64,000 bases of DNA from Candidatus Zixiibacteriota bacterium (lineage in GTDB: Bacteria; Zixibacteria; MSB-5A5; GN15; FEB-12). Every line of letters begins with the position of its first letter. The first letter of the stretch is position 1. Positions 43,491-52,685 of this stretch are shown here, piece by piece. The DNA lies in NCBI GenBank assembly GCA_024280215.1, contig JAJRQO010000027.1, forward strand, positions 1 through 64,000, in the 5' to 3' direction. The position numbers and the translations under genes were made by a program. The notes beneath the pieces are model-generated. The model saw nothing but the letters and a program-made list of their open reading frames with translations, made no database searches and was not told the origin of the DNA.

Positions 43491-44621
43491 CTATTTATTA
43501 TTCCATTCTTTAATTTTATCTGAAAGTTCGGGGATATATTTCTTGAAAGAACTCTCTAAAGAAATCATTTTTTCAATCATAAATTGAATCATATCATCCC
43601 AGGATTCTTTATCATATATATTTCCATTCGTTTCTGCTTTGATACGACATGCTCTTTTATTATCCAATCTTTCCCAGATAATTTCACCAGTAAAGTTTTT
43701 CTCTAATTCTGCTTTATTATTTTCGATATAATCAAAGATATATTTATTTAATTCTAAGTTGCCTTTGTCAATATAAATTTCAACTCTTCCACAAGCCCTC
43801 GTTACTACAAAATTTAGACTGACACCAGCTATCCCTACCCTAGTACTAATCCAATTAGATTTTGAAGAGTTAATATTTTGAAACAAGTTAGATTTTTTAT
43901 TCATTTCTTCGAGAAGACAATCCCAAAATTCTTTACGATAAACATGTCGTGTTTTTAGTTCCGACTTAGTGCTTCTATCAATTTGTGCTTTTTCAGCCAT
44001 ACTTATCATAAACTCTTCTGCATCAGGAGTTGGTATAATCTGTTCAAAAGTTAAGAATAATTGTTCCACTAATGAATATGGAGTAACTTTAAAACATTGT
44101 ATTTGTAGGTTATAATTCATTAGCCAAAGAGCTGTTGATGTAACCTCTTTTCTAAATTTTGCAGCGACAAATATAATACGTTGAGTAAAACCAGTATTTA
44201 ATATAATTTCTTCAAATTCCAATGGTTCAAAAAACTCGACTAATTTGTCACTTGCATTTGCATCAATTCTATTTTTATCTAAATATTCTTGATATATTTT
44301 ACATATATTTTCTTTTGTTAATCCTGAGCAATACGATGAATATTTTAGTGCTTGCCATACGACATCTTTACCTGAATCATCTAACTTGTTTTCTATAATT
44401 ACAAGATTACCCTCTTTATCCAATGCAAGTAAATCCAATCTCTCATGGGTATCACTAAAACCTGCAAATTCTTTTTGAATAATTAGTAGTTCTTCCCCAA
44501 AAGCAGTTGGATAATTCGCAATCCACTCTTGCAAGTGATCCCTCTCTTTAAATCCTAATTCGGTAAATGTTTTTTTAGATAACTCTTTTATTCGATTATT
44601 ATCTTTATCGATTAAATACAT
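43491..44621 (-). CDS. DUF4268 protein with PD-(D/E)xK-like nuclease domain
   Basis: 376 residues. The N-terminal half has a restriction-endonuclease-like core: LDLLALDKEGNLVIIENKLDDSGKDVVWQALKYSS supplies an Asp and an E-x-K-type ENK. The C-terminal half matches the DUF4268 pattern (RKEFWDCLLEEMNKKSNLF, VEIYIDKGNLELNKYIF, WERLDNKRACRIKA). Such proteins are scattered, often near mobile or defence genes; a nuclease role is likely but untested. The ORF track starts at 44633, but GGAG lies 7 nt before the ATG at 44621 (MYLIDKDNNRI). A perfect consensus promoter precedes it, and repeat clusters flank the gene on both sides, as for an inserted single-gene cargo. Confidence 0.8.
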   Translation of the reverse strand: MYLIDKDNNRIKELSKKTFTELGFKERDHLQEWIANYPTAFGEELLIIQKEFAGFSDTHERLDLLALDKEGNLVIIENKLDDSGKDVVWQALKYSSYCSGLTKENICKIYQEYLDKNRIDANASDKLVEFFEPLEFEEIILNTGFTQRIIFVAAKFRKEVTSTALWLMNYNLQIQCFKVTPYSLVEQLFLTFEQIIPTPDAEEFMISMAEKAQIDRSTKSELKTRHVYRKEFWDCLLEEMNKKSNLFQNINSSKSNWISTRVGIAGVSLNFVVTRACGRVEIYIDKGNLELNKYIFDYIENNKAELEKNFTGEIIWERLDNKRACRIKAETNGNIYDKESWDDMIQFMIEKMISLESSFKKYIPELSDKIKEWNNK

Positions 44622-44666
44622 AGGTTTCTCCATTAAAGATATTTATGGCGATAAATTCTTAAAACA

Positions 44667-44695
44667 ATTATATAAATAAAATCTTACGATGTCAA
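44667..44695 (-). promoter_or_regulatory. Consensus promoter of the DUF4268 gene
   Basis: On the minus strand TTGACA, exactly 17 nt, then TATAAT: both hexamers match the sigma-70 consensus at every base. The ATG at 44621 is 45 nt downstream. Confidence 0.75.
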
Positions 44696-44721
44696 TGATT
44701 TGGATATTTGTAATTAAAAAA

Positions 44722-44750
44722 GGCGGAACTGCTAAAGAGTTCCGCCCTAC
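44722..44750. repeat. Palindromic repeat with GCTAAAG loop and CCTAC tail
   Basis: The perfect 9-bp stem GGCGGAACT / AGTTCCGCC flanks GCTAAAG, then CTAC. A near-identical copy is at 61855-61883 and a stem-compensated variant at 9305-9333. Confidence 0.75.
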
Positions 44751-44761
44751 TTGTATTCTAT

Positions 44762-44789
44762 GTAGGGGCGTTACATGTAACGCCTCTAC
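44762..44789. repeat. Palindrome GTAGGGGCGTTA type
   Basis: GTAGGGGCGTTACA followed by its near-perfect reverse complement ending in CTCTAC. It is related to 9441-9464 and 43380-43407. Confidence 0.7.
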
Positions 44790-44796
44790 AATAAAA

Positions 44797-44857
44797 CTGG
44801 ATTCCCAATCAAGTTGGGAATGACATTTTATTATTGTCAGGAAAGGGTTCCTGATAA
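44797..44857. repeat. Two adjacent hairpin repeats
   Basis: The first (44797-44825) has GGATTCCCAA/TTGGGAATGAC arms and CTGGATTC at one end. The second (44836-44857) is GTCAGGAA/TTCCTGAT around AGGG. Both lie just downstream of icd. Confidence 0.6.
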
Positions 44858-44899
44858 CGCAGTATAATTAAACATAATAATATAAGAGTCGTTTGCGAC

Positions 44900-46147
44900 C
44901 TATTTCATGTTTTTAATCAGATGGTCGGCAAAAGCAGTTGTACCAACTTTTTTCGCACCTTTCATCTGACGATGTAAATCATACGTTACCGTTTTCTTAT
45001 TGATTGTTGTTTGCATAGTCTTTCTGACCATATCGCCAGCTTTGCCCCAACCAAGATAGTCAAGCATCATAGCGGCAGATAAAATTACAGAACTTGGATT
45101 GATAACATCTTTGTCGGCATACTTTGGTGCAGTACCATGAGTCGCTTCAAAGAGACCAATATAGTCCCCCATGTTCGCTCCTGGTGCCATACCTAAACCA
45201 CCAACTTGTGCGGCACATGCATCAGAGAGATAATCACCATTCAAGTTTGGAGTTGCCAAGACATCGTATTCACCTGGGCGAGTTAAAACTTGTTGGAAGA
45301 TAGAATCGGCAATACGGTCATTGATAAGAACTTTATTTTTAGGCATTTTGCCTTTATGTTTACCCCAAAGCTCATCTTCGGTCACAATCTTGTTTCTGAA
45401 TTCTTTGACGGCAACTTCATATCCCCAGTCTTTGAAAGCACCTTCGGTAAATTTCATAATATTACCTTTGTGAACCAAAGTAACTGAGCGACGATTGTTT
45501 TTGATTGCAAATTCAATAGCTTTGCGAACCAAACGTTTTGTACCAGTCACAGAAATCGGTTTGACACCAAGACCAGAATCAGAACGAATAGTTGTTTTCA
45601 TGTTTTTGTTCAACCAATTGATAACTTTTTTAGCATCCTTGGTTCCTTTTTTCCATTCAATACCAGAATAAACATCTTCAGTATTTTCACGAAAAATAAC
45701 AACGTCAAGTTTTTCAGGATGTACAACAGGAGAGCCAACACCTTTGAAATAATTAACAGGACGGACACATGCGTACAAAGTCATAATCTGACGAAGAGAA
45801 ACATTTAAGGAACGGAAACCACCACCAATAGGAGTAGTCAAAGGACCTTTTAAAGCGACATAATAATATTTAATAGCTTCAGTAGTTTCTTTTGGAAGCC
45901 ATTCTTTATAAAGGTCATTAGCTTTCTCACCCGCATAGACTTCCATCCATGAGATTTTTTTTCTACCTTTATAAGATTTTTCAACGGCAGCATCAATAAC
46001 TCTGATAGTAGCTTTCATGATGTCACGTCCAATACCATCACCTTCAATAAATGGGATGATAGGTTTTGCTGGGACAACAAGTTTTTTATTTTTAACAGTT
46101 ATCCGTTTACCAGTTTTAGGAATTTCAATATTTCTGAATTTTGGCAT
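44900..46147 (-). CDS. icd: Isocitrate dehydrogenase (NADP)
   Basis: 415 residues, close to the E. coli enzyme. It oxidatively decarboxylates isocitrate to 2-oxoglutarate or carboxylates in reverse. Substrate-binding SLNVSLRQ with its regulatory Ser, [26 protein letters not shown] and the metal-binding [17 protein letters not shown] are present. [15 protein letters not shown] carries the Lys-Tyr pair typical of NADP specificity. AAGGGAAA precedes the ATG. It ends the larA-mdh-icd run, and its 2-oxoglutarate product is the substrate of the kor enzyme encoded nearby. Confidence 0.95.
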   Translation of the reverse strand: MPKFRNIEIPKTGKRITVKNKKLVVPAKPIIPFIEGDGIGRDIMKATIRVIDAAVEKSYKGRKKISWMEVYAGEKANDLYKEWLPKETTEAIKYYYVALKGPLTTPIGGGFRSLNVSLRQIMTLYACVRPVNYFKGVGSPVVHPEKLDVVIFRENTEDVYSGIEWKKGTKDAKKVINWLNKNMKTTIRSDSGLGVKPISVTGTKRLVRKAIEFAIKNNRRSVTLVHKGNIMKFTEGAFKDWGYEVAVKEFRNKIVTEDELWGKHKGKMPKNKVLINDRIADSIFQQVLTRPGEYDVLATPNLNGDYLSDACAAQVGGLGMAPGANMGDYIGLFEATHGTAPKYADKDVINPSSVILSAAMMLDYLGWGKAGDMVRKTMQTTINKKTVTYDLHRQMKGAKKVGTTAFADHLIKNMK

Positions 46148-46163
46148 TCTTTTATTTCCCTTT

Positions 46164-47087
46164 TTAACCGACTAATTTGGTTAGTTTTTTATATGTTGCG
46201 GCAGAACCCTGAAGTGCTTTCAGTTCGCTTTTTGTTAGTTTTAATTCTAAAATAGATTCAACACCTTTGGCACCTAAAATAACTGGAACACCAATATAGA
46301 TATCTTTGATACCATATTGACCCGACAAGTAAGCAGATGCTGGTAGAACTTTTTTCTCATCATTAAAAATTGCTTTACACATATCAACAGCAGATGCAGC
46401 AGGAGCATAGAATGCGGAACCAGTTTTGAGAAGTTTTACAATTTCACCACCGCCACCTTTAGTGCGATCAGCAATTGCTTTAATACGGTCTTTTGACATT
46501 AGTTCTGTGATAGGAATACCCGCAACAGTTGTGTAGCGTGGAAGTGGAACCATTGTGTCACCATGACCACCGAGAACCATCGCATTGGTATCAGACATAG
46601 CAACACCAAGTTCCATTGCGATAAATGAACGCATACGGATAGAATCTAAAACACCAGCTTGACCAACAACACGATTCTTAGGAAAGCCAGTAACTTTTTG
46701 CATGTGGTATGTCATCAAATCAAGAGGATTAGAGACAACAATAACAAATGCTTTTGGAGCAAACTTTTTGATATTTTTAGCAGCGATACCGACAATCTCA
46801 GCATTTTTTGCAATTAAGTCTTCACGAGTCATACCAGGTTTACGAGGGAAACCTGCGGTCATAATTACAATGTCAGCACCTTTAATATCTTTGTACTTAG
46901 TAGTACCAGTTACCATACAGTTGTAACCACGTACAGGACCCGCTTGAGTTAAATCGAGAGCTTTCCCTTGAGGGACACCATCAACAATATCAAGCATGAC
47001 AATATCAGCAAAATTTGCTTCAGCCAAATACATTGCACATGAGGCACCAACATTACCAGCACCAATTACTGCGATTTTTTTATTCAT
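46164..47087 (-). CDS. mdh: Malate dehydrogenase
   Basis: 307-residue LDH-like malate dehydrogenase. It has the NAD-binding [27 protein letters not shown], the malate-selecting Arg in [26 protein letters not shown] and the catalytic His in [13 protein letters not shown]. It interconverts malate and oxaloacetate. AAGGAAAT lies before the ATG. It is 16 nt from icd and 49 nt after larA. Confidence 0.95.
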   Translation of the reverse strand: MNKKIAVIGAGNVGASCAMYLAEANFADIVMLDIVDGVPQGKALDLTQAGPVRGYNCMVTGTTKYKDIKGADIVIMTAGFPRKPGMTREDLIAKNAEIVGIAAKNIKKFAPKAFVIVVSNPLDLMTYHMQKVTGFPKNRVVGQAGVLDSIRMRSFIAMELGVAMSDTNAMVLGGHGDTMVPLPRYTTVAGIPITELMSKDRIKAIADRTKGGGGEIVKLLKTGSAFYAPAASAVDMCKAIFNDEKKVLPASAYLSGQYGIKDIYIGVPVILGAKGVESILELKLTKSELKALQGSAATYKKLTKLVG

Positions 47088-47136
47088 CTTTTATTTCCTT
47101 AAAAAATACTGTTATGTATAAGTTAAATTAAATTAA

Positions 47137-48345
47137 TTAAATTTTCTTTTTTAACACAAAATGAGCGGCATCAAAGACAATACCAACTTTCAAATTGTTA
47201 TTATCAGATATAAGTTCTTCTACATAAGTAGAGATATTTTCAATTGGTTGATAAAATAATTTCGTGACTATATTTTCATCAAGGGTCGACTTCAATAGTA
47301 CCTGAATGCGTTGCGAAATATCGTTGACCCGCTTGAGTTTATGCGAGCCAAATGACAACTTACCATCATTAGGACAATTGTTTTCTTTATCCCAATTTTC
47401 TGCCAGAGTATAAAAATGTTCTGAGCCTATTCCCTCTTTACAAGCCGAGAAGATAATTACTGTCCCCGAATCTTTCACCACAGATTGGCAATTCTCCAAA
47501 GCTTTTTGTGCTTGGTAAATTGATTTGTCTAACGGCGGAAGTATTTCAAGTAGTAACAAATCATAATTCTCATCACAGTTCGTCGCATAGACTTTAGTGG
47601 CAAATTCAACTGCATTCTCAAATGAATCTTGTATAGTTCCAAAAGTAAGATGGATTATATTTTTTTGTGTATCTGAAACAATTTGCATAGAGGCTATATT
47701 CTGTTGTTCGACCATATTCAAGATAGCTTCCAAATGTTCCGCAACAGGATTACCATGCAGTTTAAGTGGTGAACAGTCTAAAGAGTTGGCAAGATTATGA
47801 TTTCGTTCAATCGTTTTAAAGTCTGCAAGTCCAGGAATTAACGATTTTCTACCTCCAGTAAACCCAGCAAAATAATGTGGTTCGACAGAATTAATCACCC
47901 ATACTTTATCATGCTCAAATACTTTAGAGTTGAGATAAACCTCTTCCCCAAAGGAATCAATTCCAACAAGTTGAAGTTCATCGTTTTTATGACAATCATG
48001 AAAAAACAGAGAATCTTTCACTTCATCGTACAGTTCTCCAAATATTATCTGACAATCTTCTTCAGTTGGTTTCTTGTGGGTACCACAAGCGACCAAAAAA
48101 GAAGCGGAAGTAAATTGTTTAGGAGAATATTTTTTGAACCATGTAAGAATTTGAGACGTAGGCGTCGAACGATGAGCATCGTTGACAACGATAAGAAGAT
48201 TTTTAGATTTAAGAATTTCAGACTTAGCAGAAGAGCCAATTGTATTGACAAAAGTTGCATAGTCTAACACCTGTCGATTTGACAACGGTTTAAATGTGTC
48301 AAGATTGACAGAATCAGGAAAATCAAATTTCAGCGTATCATCCAT
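47137..48345 (-). CDS. larA: LarA-family nickel-dependent racemase (lactate racemase-like)
   Basis: 402 residues of the LarA/DUF2088 family. The fold motifs are present: VNDAHRSTPTSQIL, VACGTHKKPTEEDC with a catalytic-type His, and VEPHYFAGFTGGRKSLIPGL holding the second His and the Lys that binds the nickel-pincer cofactor. It may racemise lactate or a related 2-hydroxyacid; several LarA relatives act on other substrates. The cofactor-making LarB, LarC and LarE genes are not in this window. The start is uncertain: ATG 48345 is my choice, TTG 48366 the alternative. The ndk terminator ends just upstream, so larA probably needs its own promoter or readthrough. Confidence 0.85.
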   Translation of the reverse strand: MDDTLKFDFPDSVNLDTFKPLSNRQVLDYATFVNTIGSSAKSEILKSKNLLIVVNDAHRSTPTSQILTWFKKYSPKQFTSASFLVACGTHKKPTEEDCQIIFGELYDEVKDSLFFHDCHKNDELQLVGIDSFGEEVYLNSKVFEHDKVWVINSVEPHYFAGFTGGRKSLIPGLADFKTIERNHNLANSLDCSPLKLHGNPVAEHLEAILNMVEQQNIASMQIVSDTQKNIIHLTFGTIQDSFENAVEFATKVYATNCDENYDLLLLEILPPLDKSIYQAQKALENCQSVVKDSGTVIIFSACKEGIGSEHFYTLAENWDKENNCPNDGKLSFGSHKLKRVNDISQRIQVLLKSTLDENIVTKLFYQPIENISTYVEELISDNNNLKVGIVFDAAHFVLKKKI

Positions 48346-48381
48346 GTAAGCTAACGCGACTTCCAAACCCGTAAAATCCTC

Positions 48382-48416
48382 AAAAAAAATGCCGCCGTAT
48401 CAAAAGATACAGCGGC
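48382..48416 (-). terminator. Rho-independent terminator of the kor-ndk operon
   Basis: On the minus strand GCCGCTGTATC / GATACGGCGGC (11 bp, one G-U) with a TTTT loop is followed by ATTTTTTTT. It sits between ndk and larA and marks the end of the long operon. Confidence 0.88.
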
Positions 48417-48425
48417 TAAACATCA

Positions 48426-48824
48426 TTAGTTAAAAAAGAATTCAATTTCAATCTTTGCATTATCATCTGAATCAGATGCGTGTACCGAATTCTTTTCAAT
48501 ATCTAAAGCAATTTCATAACGAATAGTACCACAATCAGCATTTGCTGGGTTTGTCGCACCAATACATTTTCTTAAATCTAAAACAGCATTATCCTTTTCT
48601 AAAGCCATCGGAACAACAGGGCCCGATGTCATAAATTTAACTAAATCATCTAAAAATGGTTTACCTTCATGAACAGCATAAAATTTTCGAGCTTGCTCTT
48701 CAGTCAATGTAAGCATTTTCATTTCGACAATTTTGTAACGAGCTTTTTCTAACCGACTAATAACATGACCGATAAGATTTCGATCAGTTGCATCTGGTTT
48801 CACTATTAATAACGTGCGACTCAT
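48426..48824 (-). CDS. ndk: Nucleoside diphosphate kinase
   Basis: 132 residues, slightly shorter than usual. It transfers the gamma-phosphate between nucleoside triphosphates and diphosphates through a phospho-His, here in ALDIEKNSVHASDSDDNAKIEI. The TLLIVKPDATDRNLIGHVI opening and the GPVVPMALEKDNAV segment are typical. As the last gene of the kor-suc operon it could pass the ATP or GTP made by succinyl-CoA synthetase to other nucleotides. A terminator follows immediately. Confidence 0.95.
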   Translation of the reverse strand: MSRTLLIVKPDATDRNLIGHVISRLEKARYKIVEMKMLTLTEEQARKFYAVHEGKPFLDDLVKFMTSGPVVPMALEKDNAVLDLRKCIGATNPANADCGTIRYEIALDIEKNSVHASDSDDNAKIEIEFFFN

Positions 48825-48832
48825 GCGACTCC

Positions 48833-49408
48833 TTAATCCTTTTTTATTTTCAAAGCTTCGGCATAACCGATTTCAATAGCTTTTGTATTTCTTTCTTCAG
48901 TACCTCGTGGAGCGCGTGCTAAGACTGCTTCTGTGAGAGCTTCTTTTGTGAACAAACCAGTTAAGGCACAAATCGCACCCAAAGCCATAACATTGGAAAC
49001 AACAATTGAACCAATTTCATTACGTGCTAAACGAGTGAATTCAATACCATAAAATTCTTCTGTTGGAATTTCTGTCACAAGAGATGTATCAATAATCAAA
49101 ACACCATGATCTTTTAAATCACCATAATATTTATCAAGTGATTCTTGTGTCATTGCTAAAAGCAAGTCAAGTTTCATCGCTTTTGGATAGTAGATTTCAT
49201 TATCAGAAATTACGACATCAGCTTTTGATGCACCACCACGAGCTTCTGGTCCATACGATTGTGATTGCACAACTGATTTGTTACCAGATTGACCAATTGC
49301 TTCACACAATACAACCGAGCCAAAGATCATACCTTGTCCACCAGAACCAGAAAGACGGATTTCAAAACGGTCTTTAGGAATTTCAATTTTATCGAGTAAT
49401 TTAGACAT
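48833..49408 (-). CDS. korC: 2-oxoacid:ferredoxin oxidoreductase, gamma subunit
   Basis: 191-residue gamma subunit of a four-subunit 2-oxoacid:ferredoxin oxidoreductase. Family stretches are RLSGSGGQGMIFGSVVLCEAIGQSG, VVQSQSYGPEARGGASKADVVIS and NVMALGAICALTGLF. It is encoded after korB with 10 nt between them. The neighbouring succinyl-CoA synthetase genes make 2-oxoglutarate the probable substrate. Confidence 0.92.
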   Translation of the reverse strand: MSKLLDKIEIPKDRFEIRLSGSGGQGMIFGSVVLCEAIGQSGNKSVVQSQSYGPEARGGASKADVVISDNEIYYPKAMKLDLLLAMTQESLDKYYGDLKDHGVLIIDTSLVTEIPTEEFYGIEFTRLARNEIGSIVVSNVMALGAICALTGLFTKEALTEAVLARAPRGTEERNTKAIEIGYAEALKIKKD

Positions 49409-49418
49409 TGTGTATTCC

Positions 49419-50258
49419 TTAACCTTTCTGATGGTCTATGAGTTTTTGGTATTCACAACAGAATTCTGATTTGACATTATCTTCATGTAATTTTCCAATC
49501 ACATATTTACCAACGAGTTCTTGTTCATCCATCTTTTTTGCTTTACCAGTTGTGATTGCATTTTCTTTAAACTGTTCAAGCATCGCAGGAGCATCACCTT
49601 TACGATTTAAACGACCATAATATGTATGACAATTAGAAATAATCTCAATCAAAGAAAATCCTTCATGCTCTAAACCAGCAGAAATAATTTTTTCCATTTG
49701 AGGATAATGTGTCACAGTTCCACGTGCAACATAAGTCGCTCCAGCAGCCATTGCTAAATCACAAGGATCAAAATGTTTTTCTACATTACCATATGGTGTC
49801 GTAGTCGAAATTGCATCTTCAGGTGTCGTAGGGGAACCTTGTCCACCAGTCATACCATAAGTATGGTTGTTGATAAGAATACATGTAATATCGATATTAC
49901 GACGACAGGCGTGGATAAAGTGGTTACCACCAATAGCGAGGGCATCACCGTCACCAGTAATCACAACAACTTTCATTTTTGGTTGACCAAACTTCACTCC
50001 AGTTGCAAATGCTAATGCACGACCATGAGTCGTATGGAGTGAGTTAAAATCAAGATAGACAGGCAGACGTGAAGTACAACCGATACCAGAAACCATGGCT
50101 ACTTCATCCTTGCTATATCCGAGCTTATCTACGACTCGAACAAAAGCACCCATCACAATTCCATTACCGCACCCCGGACACCATACGGAAGGGAAACTTT
50201 TCTGAGGTCTCAGATATTTATGAGTAATATCTGATTTTTGTTTTTCAGTAGTTGCCAT
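49419..50258 (-). CDS. korB: 2-oxoacid:ferredoxin oxidoreductase, beta subunit
   Basis: 279 residues carrying the thiamine diphosphate site. It has FPSVWCPGCGNGIVMGAFVRVV, the Mg-ThDP motif GDGDALAIGGNHFIHACRRNIDITCILINN, and conserved cysteines for the 4Fe-4S cluster, including CPGCG and C-in-GIGCTSR. With KorA it decarboxylates 2-oxoglutarate and reduces ferredoxin, reversibly. Its ATG overlaps the korA stop (TAATG). Confidence 0.94.
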   Translation of the reverse strand: MATTEKQKSDITHKYLRPQKSFPSVWCPGCGNGIVMGAFVRVVDKLGYSKDEVAMVSGIGCTSRLPVYLDFNSLHTTHGRALAFATGVKFGQPKMKVVVITGDGDALAIGGNHFIHACRRNIDITCILINNHTYGMTGGQGSPTTPEDAISTTTPYGNVEKHFDPCDLAMAAGATYVARGTVTHYPQMEKIISAGLEHEGFSLIEIISNCHTYYGRLNRKGDAPAMLEQFKENAITTGKAKKMDEQELVGKYVIGKLHEDNVKSEFCCEYQKLIDHQKG

Positions 50259-51394
50259 TACAGCACCTCCTCAAGTTTTTCTAAGAGTTCCATTGGTGTA
50301 ATAATTTCACCATCGTATCTTTGAACAGTTTCAAGTTTTATACTTGGGTCGAGAACTTTTTGTACTTCATGACAAATTTGTCCCATGTTCATTTCCGCGA
50401 CGATAACTTTTTTACAATTTTTTGTTGCCCGTTTAATCATTTCATAATCAAATGGCCAAATAGTATACAATTGGATTGAACCAACTTTGGCACCAGCTTT
50501 ACGAGCAATTTGCATTGCTTGAAGTGCGGCACGAGAGACGGTACCATATGAGATAAAGATAACATCGGCATCATCTACCAATTCAACTCGGCTTTTGAAA
50601 ATTTCATCTTTAAAATGTTCGATTTTGTTATATAATTTATCGAGTTTCATTATTGTTTCATCGGTACGGTTGGTTGAGAACCCATGAACATCATGAGTAA
50701 GACCAGTCACATTGTAACGATACCCCTCACCATAAGATGGCATAGGAGAAACAAGATTATCAGTCATTTCAAATGCTTCAAAATCTTCAGGTTTAGCTGT
50801 AGGTTTCACGCGATCAAAAACTTCATGATCACCTTTTTCAGGTAATTCAATAATTTCACGCATATGTCCCATTACTTCATCAAGTAAGACAGTCACAGGA
50901 GTACGGAAACGTTCGGCTAAATTGAAAGCTCGAATTGTTTCTGTAAGACATTCACCAACAGTCGAAGGTGCGATAGCGATAGCATTGTAATCACCATGAG
51001 TTCCCCACCTTGCTTGCATAGTATCAGCTTGTCCAACTTTTGTAGGAAGACCAGTTGATGGACCACCACGTTGAACATTGACAACGACAATTGGAGTTTC
51101 TGTCATATAAGCATATCCTAATGACTCAGACATGAGAGAATAACCTGGCCCAGATGTCCCCGTGAATGCTTTGTGACCTGTAATAGATGCACCAATAATT
51201 GCAGCAATTGAAGCAATTTCATCTTCCATCTGAATAAATCGACCACCTAATTTCGGAAGTATTTTGGCACACCCTTCAGCAATTTCTGTAGAAGGTGTGA
51301 TTGGGTATCCCGCGTAGAATGTCATGCCAGCATAAATAGCACCTTCCACACAGGCTCCGTTACCCTGTAATAATTTCTTTTTCTTATTAGCCAT
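50258..51394 (-). CDS. korA: 2-oxoacid:ferredoxin oxidoreductase, alpha subunit
   Basis: 378 residues. The N-terminal pyrimidine-binding-type domain shows GNGACVEGAIYAGMTFYAGYPITPSTEIAE and GTSGPGYSLMSESLGYAYMTETPIVVVNVQRGGPSTGLPT. The C-terminal part has IFISYGTVSRAALQAM and VIVAEMNMGQI. It forms the catalytic core with KorB. It lies 11 nt after the ferredoxin-like delta subunit. Confidence 0.94.
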   Translation of the reverse strand: MANKKKKLLQGNGACVEGAIYAGMTFYAGYPITPSTEIAEGCAKILPKLGGRFIQMEDEIASIAAIIGASITGHKAFTGTSGPGYSLMSESLGYAYMTETPIVVVNVQRGGPSTGLPTKVGQADTMQARWGTHGDYNAIAIAPSTVGECLTETIRAFNLAERFRTPVTVLLDEVMGHMREIIELPEKGDHEVFDRVKPTAKPEDFEAFEMTDNLVSPMPSYGEGYRYNVTGLTHDVHGFSTNRTDETIMKLDKLYNKIEHFKDEIFKSRVELVDDADVIFISYGTVSRAALQAMQIARKAGAKVGSIQLYTIWPFDYEMIKRATKNCKKVIVAEMNMGQICHEVQKVLDPSIKLETVQRYDGEIITPMELLEKLEEVL

Positions 51395-51405
51395 ATTCTA
51401 TCTAC

Positions 51406-51669
51406 CTATTTCACCGTTGAGATTATACAGAAATCAGGACAATGCACCCAACAAATTGTACACTGTGTACAATCGGCAGGGCGAGTCTGCACTGGTCTAC
51501 CATCACGGTCTGGTTCAAAAATCTGTTGAGGACACATCGCAATACAAATATTACAAGCTTTACACCAGCTAAGATTAATCTCAAGCGGGAGGTTATCATC
51601 TGTAAAATCATACTTGCTCTTTTTTTTCGGCGTGGTCTTTTCTTGACCAGCTTGATTGGAATCACTCAT
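51406..51669 (-). CDS. korD: 2-oxoacid:ferredoxin oxidoreductase, delta (ferredoxin-like) subunit
   Basis: 87 residues with two 4Fe-4S motifs, CKACNICIAMCPQQIF and CTQCTICWVHCPDFCI, each CxxCxxCxxxCP-like. It passes electrons from the KorAB core to free ferredoxin. The N-terminus (EKTTPKKKSKYDF) is a basic tail. It is encoded first in the kor set, 33 nt after sucD. An overlapping 80-residue ORF in another frame is a shadow. Confidence 0.92.
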   Translation of the reverse strand: MSDSNQAGQEKTTPKKKSKYDFTDDNLPLEINLSWCKACNICIAMCPQQIFEPDRDGRPVQTRPADCTQCTICWVHCPDFCIISTVK

Positions 51670-51702
51670 ATTCTTTTCCTAAAATACTATATTTACAATC
51701 AT

Positions 51703-52659
51703 TTATTTTTTCTTCGTTGTTTTTTTCTTTGCTACTTTTTTCACCGCAGGTTTCTTTGGTGCTTTACTTGCCTTTGCTTTATCAGCAAACTTTTTAATCT
51801 GTTCTTTAATCAAACCAGGAATCTCAGTTGGTGAATATGCCACTGGGACTCCAGCTTTATTTAGTGCTTTAATTTTATCAACAGCAAGCCCAGAACCACC
51901 AGATATAATTGCACCTGCATGCCCCATACGTTTCCCGGCAGGAGCTGTTTGACCTGCGATAAAGGAAACAACAGGTTTGGTTACATATTTTTTAATATAC
52001 TTAGCAGCATCTTCTTCATCAGAGCCACCAATTTCACCGAGCATGACAATCGCTTTAGTAGAACGGTCTGCTTCAAAAGCTTCTAAACAATCAATGAAGT
52101 TTGTACCGATAACTTGGTCACCACCGATACCGACACATGATGATTGTCCCATACCTTCAGATGTCAACGCCCAAATAGCTTCGTAGGTTAATGTGCCAGA
52201 ACGGGAGACAACGCCGATGTTACCTTTTTTAACAATGTTACCAGGAATGATACCAACTTTAGATTCACCCGGAGAAATAAGCCCAGGACAGTTAGGACCA
52301 ATCAAACGAGCACCTTGTTCTTTGACATACTGATAAACTTTCATCATATCATTTGCAGATACACCTTCGGTGATACAGATGACTAATTTAATTCCCGCAT
52401 CAACAGCCTCGTAAATGGCATCAATCGCAAAAACAGGTGGTACATAAATAACCGATGTATTTGCTTTTGTTTTAGCAACCGCTTCTTCAACCGTATTAAA
52501 AACTGGTATTCCAGAAAGTTTTGTATTCCCTTTTCCAGGTGTCACACCCGCAACAACATTGGTGCCATATTTTTTCATCTGTTTGGCGTGTAAAGAACCA
52601 TCTCTACCAGTAATTCCCTGAACAACTAACTTTGTTCTTTTATTTATGAAAATCGACAT
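51703..52659 (-). CDS. sucD: Succinyl-CoA synthetase, alpha subunit
   Basis: 318 residues. It has the CoA-binding [32 protein letters not shown], the [17 protein letters not shown] strand and the phospho-His in [23 protein letters not shown]. It makes succinate and a nucleoside triphosphate from succinyl-CoA together with SucC. It is about 25 residues longer than usual because of a Lys/Ala-rich C-terminal tail ([17 protein letters not shown]). A similar short basic tail ends the cDPGS-like protein in this operon. Confidence 0.95.
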   Translation of the reverse strand: MSIFINKRTKLVVQGITGRDGSLHAKQMKKYGTNVVAGVTPGKGNTKLSGIPVFNTVEEAVAKTKANTSVIYVPPVFAIDAIYEAVDAGIKLVICITEGVSANDMMKVYQYVKEQGARLIGPNCPGLISPGESKVGIIPGNIVKKGNIGVVSRSGTLTYEAIWALTSEGMGQSSCVGIGGDQVIGTNFIDCLEAFEADRSTKAIVMLGEIGGSDEEDAAKYIKKYVTKPVVSFIAGQTAPAGKRMGHAGAIISGGSGLAVDKIKALNKAGVPVAYSPTEIPGLIKEQIKKFADKAKASKAPKKPAVKKVAKKKTTKKK

Positions 52660-52685
52660 TTTATTTTATCCTTTAAACCTGATTT

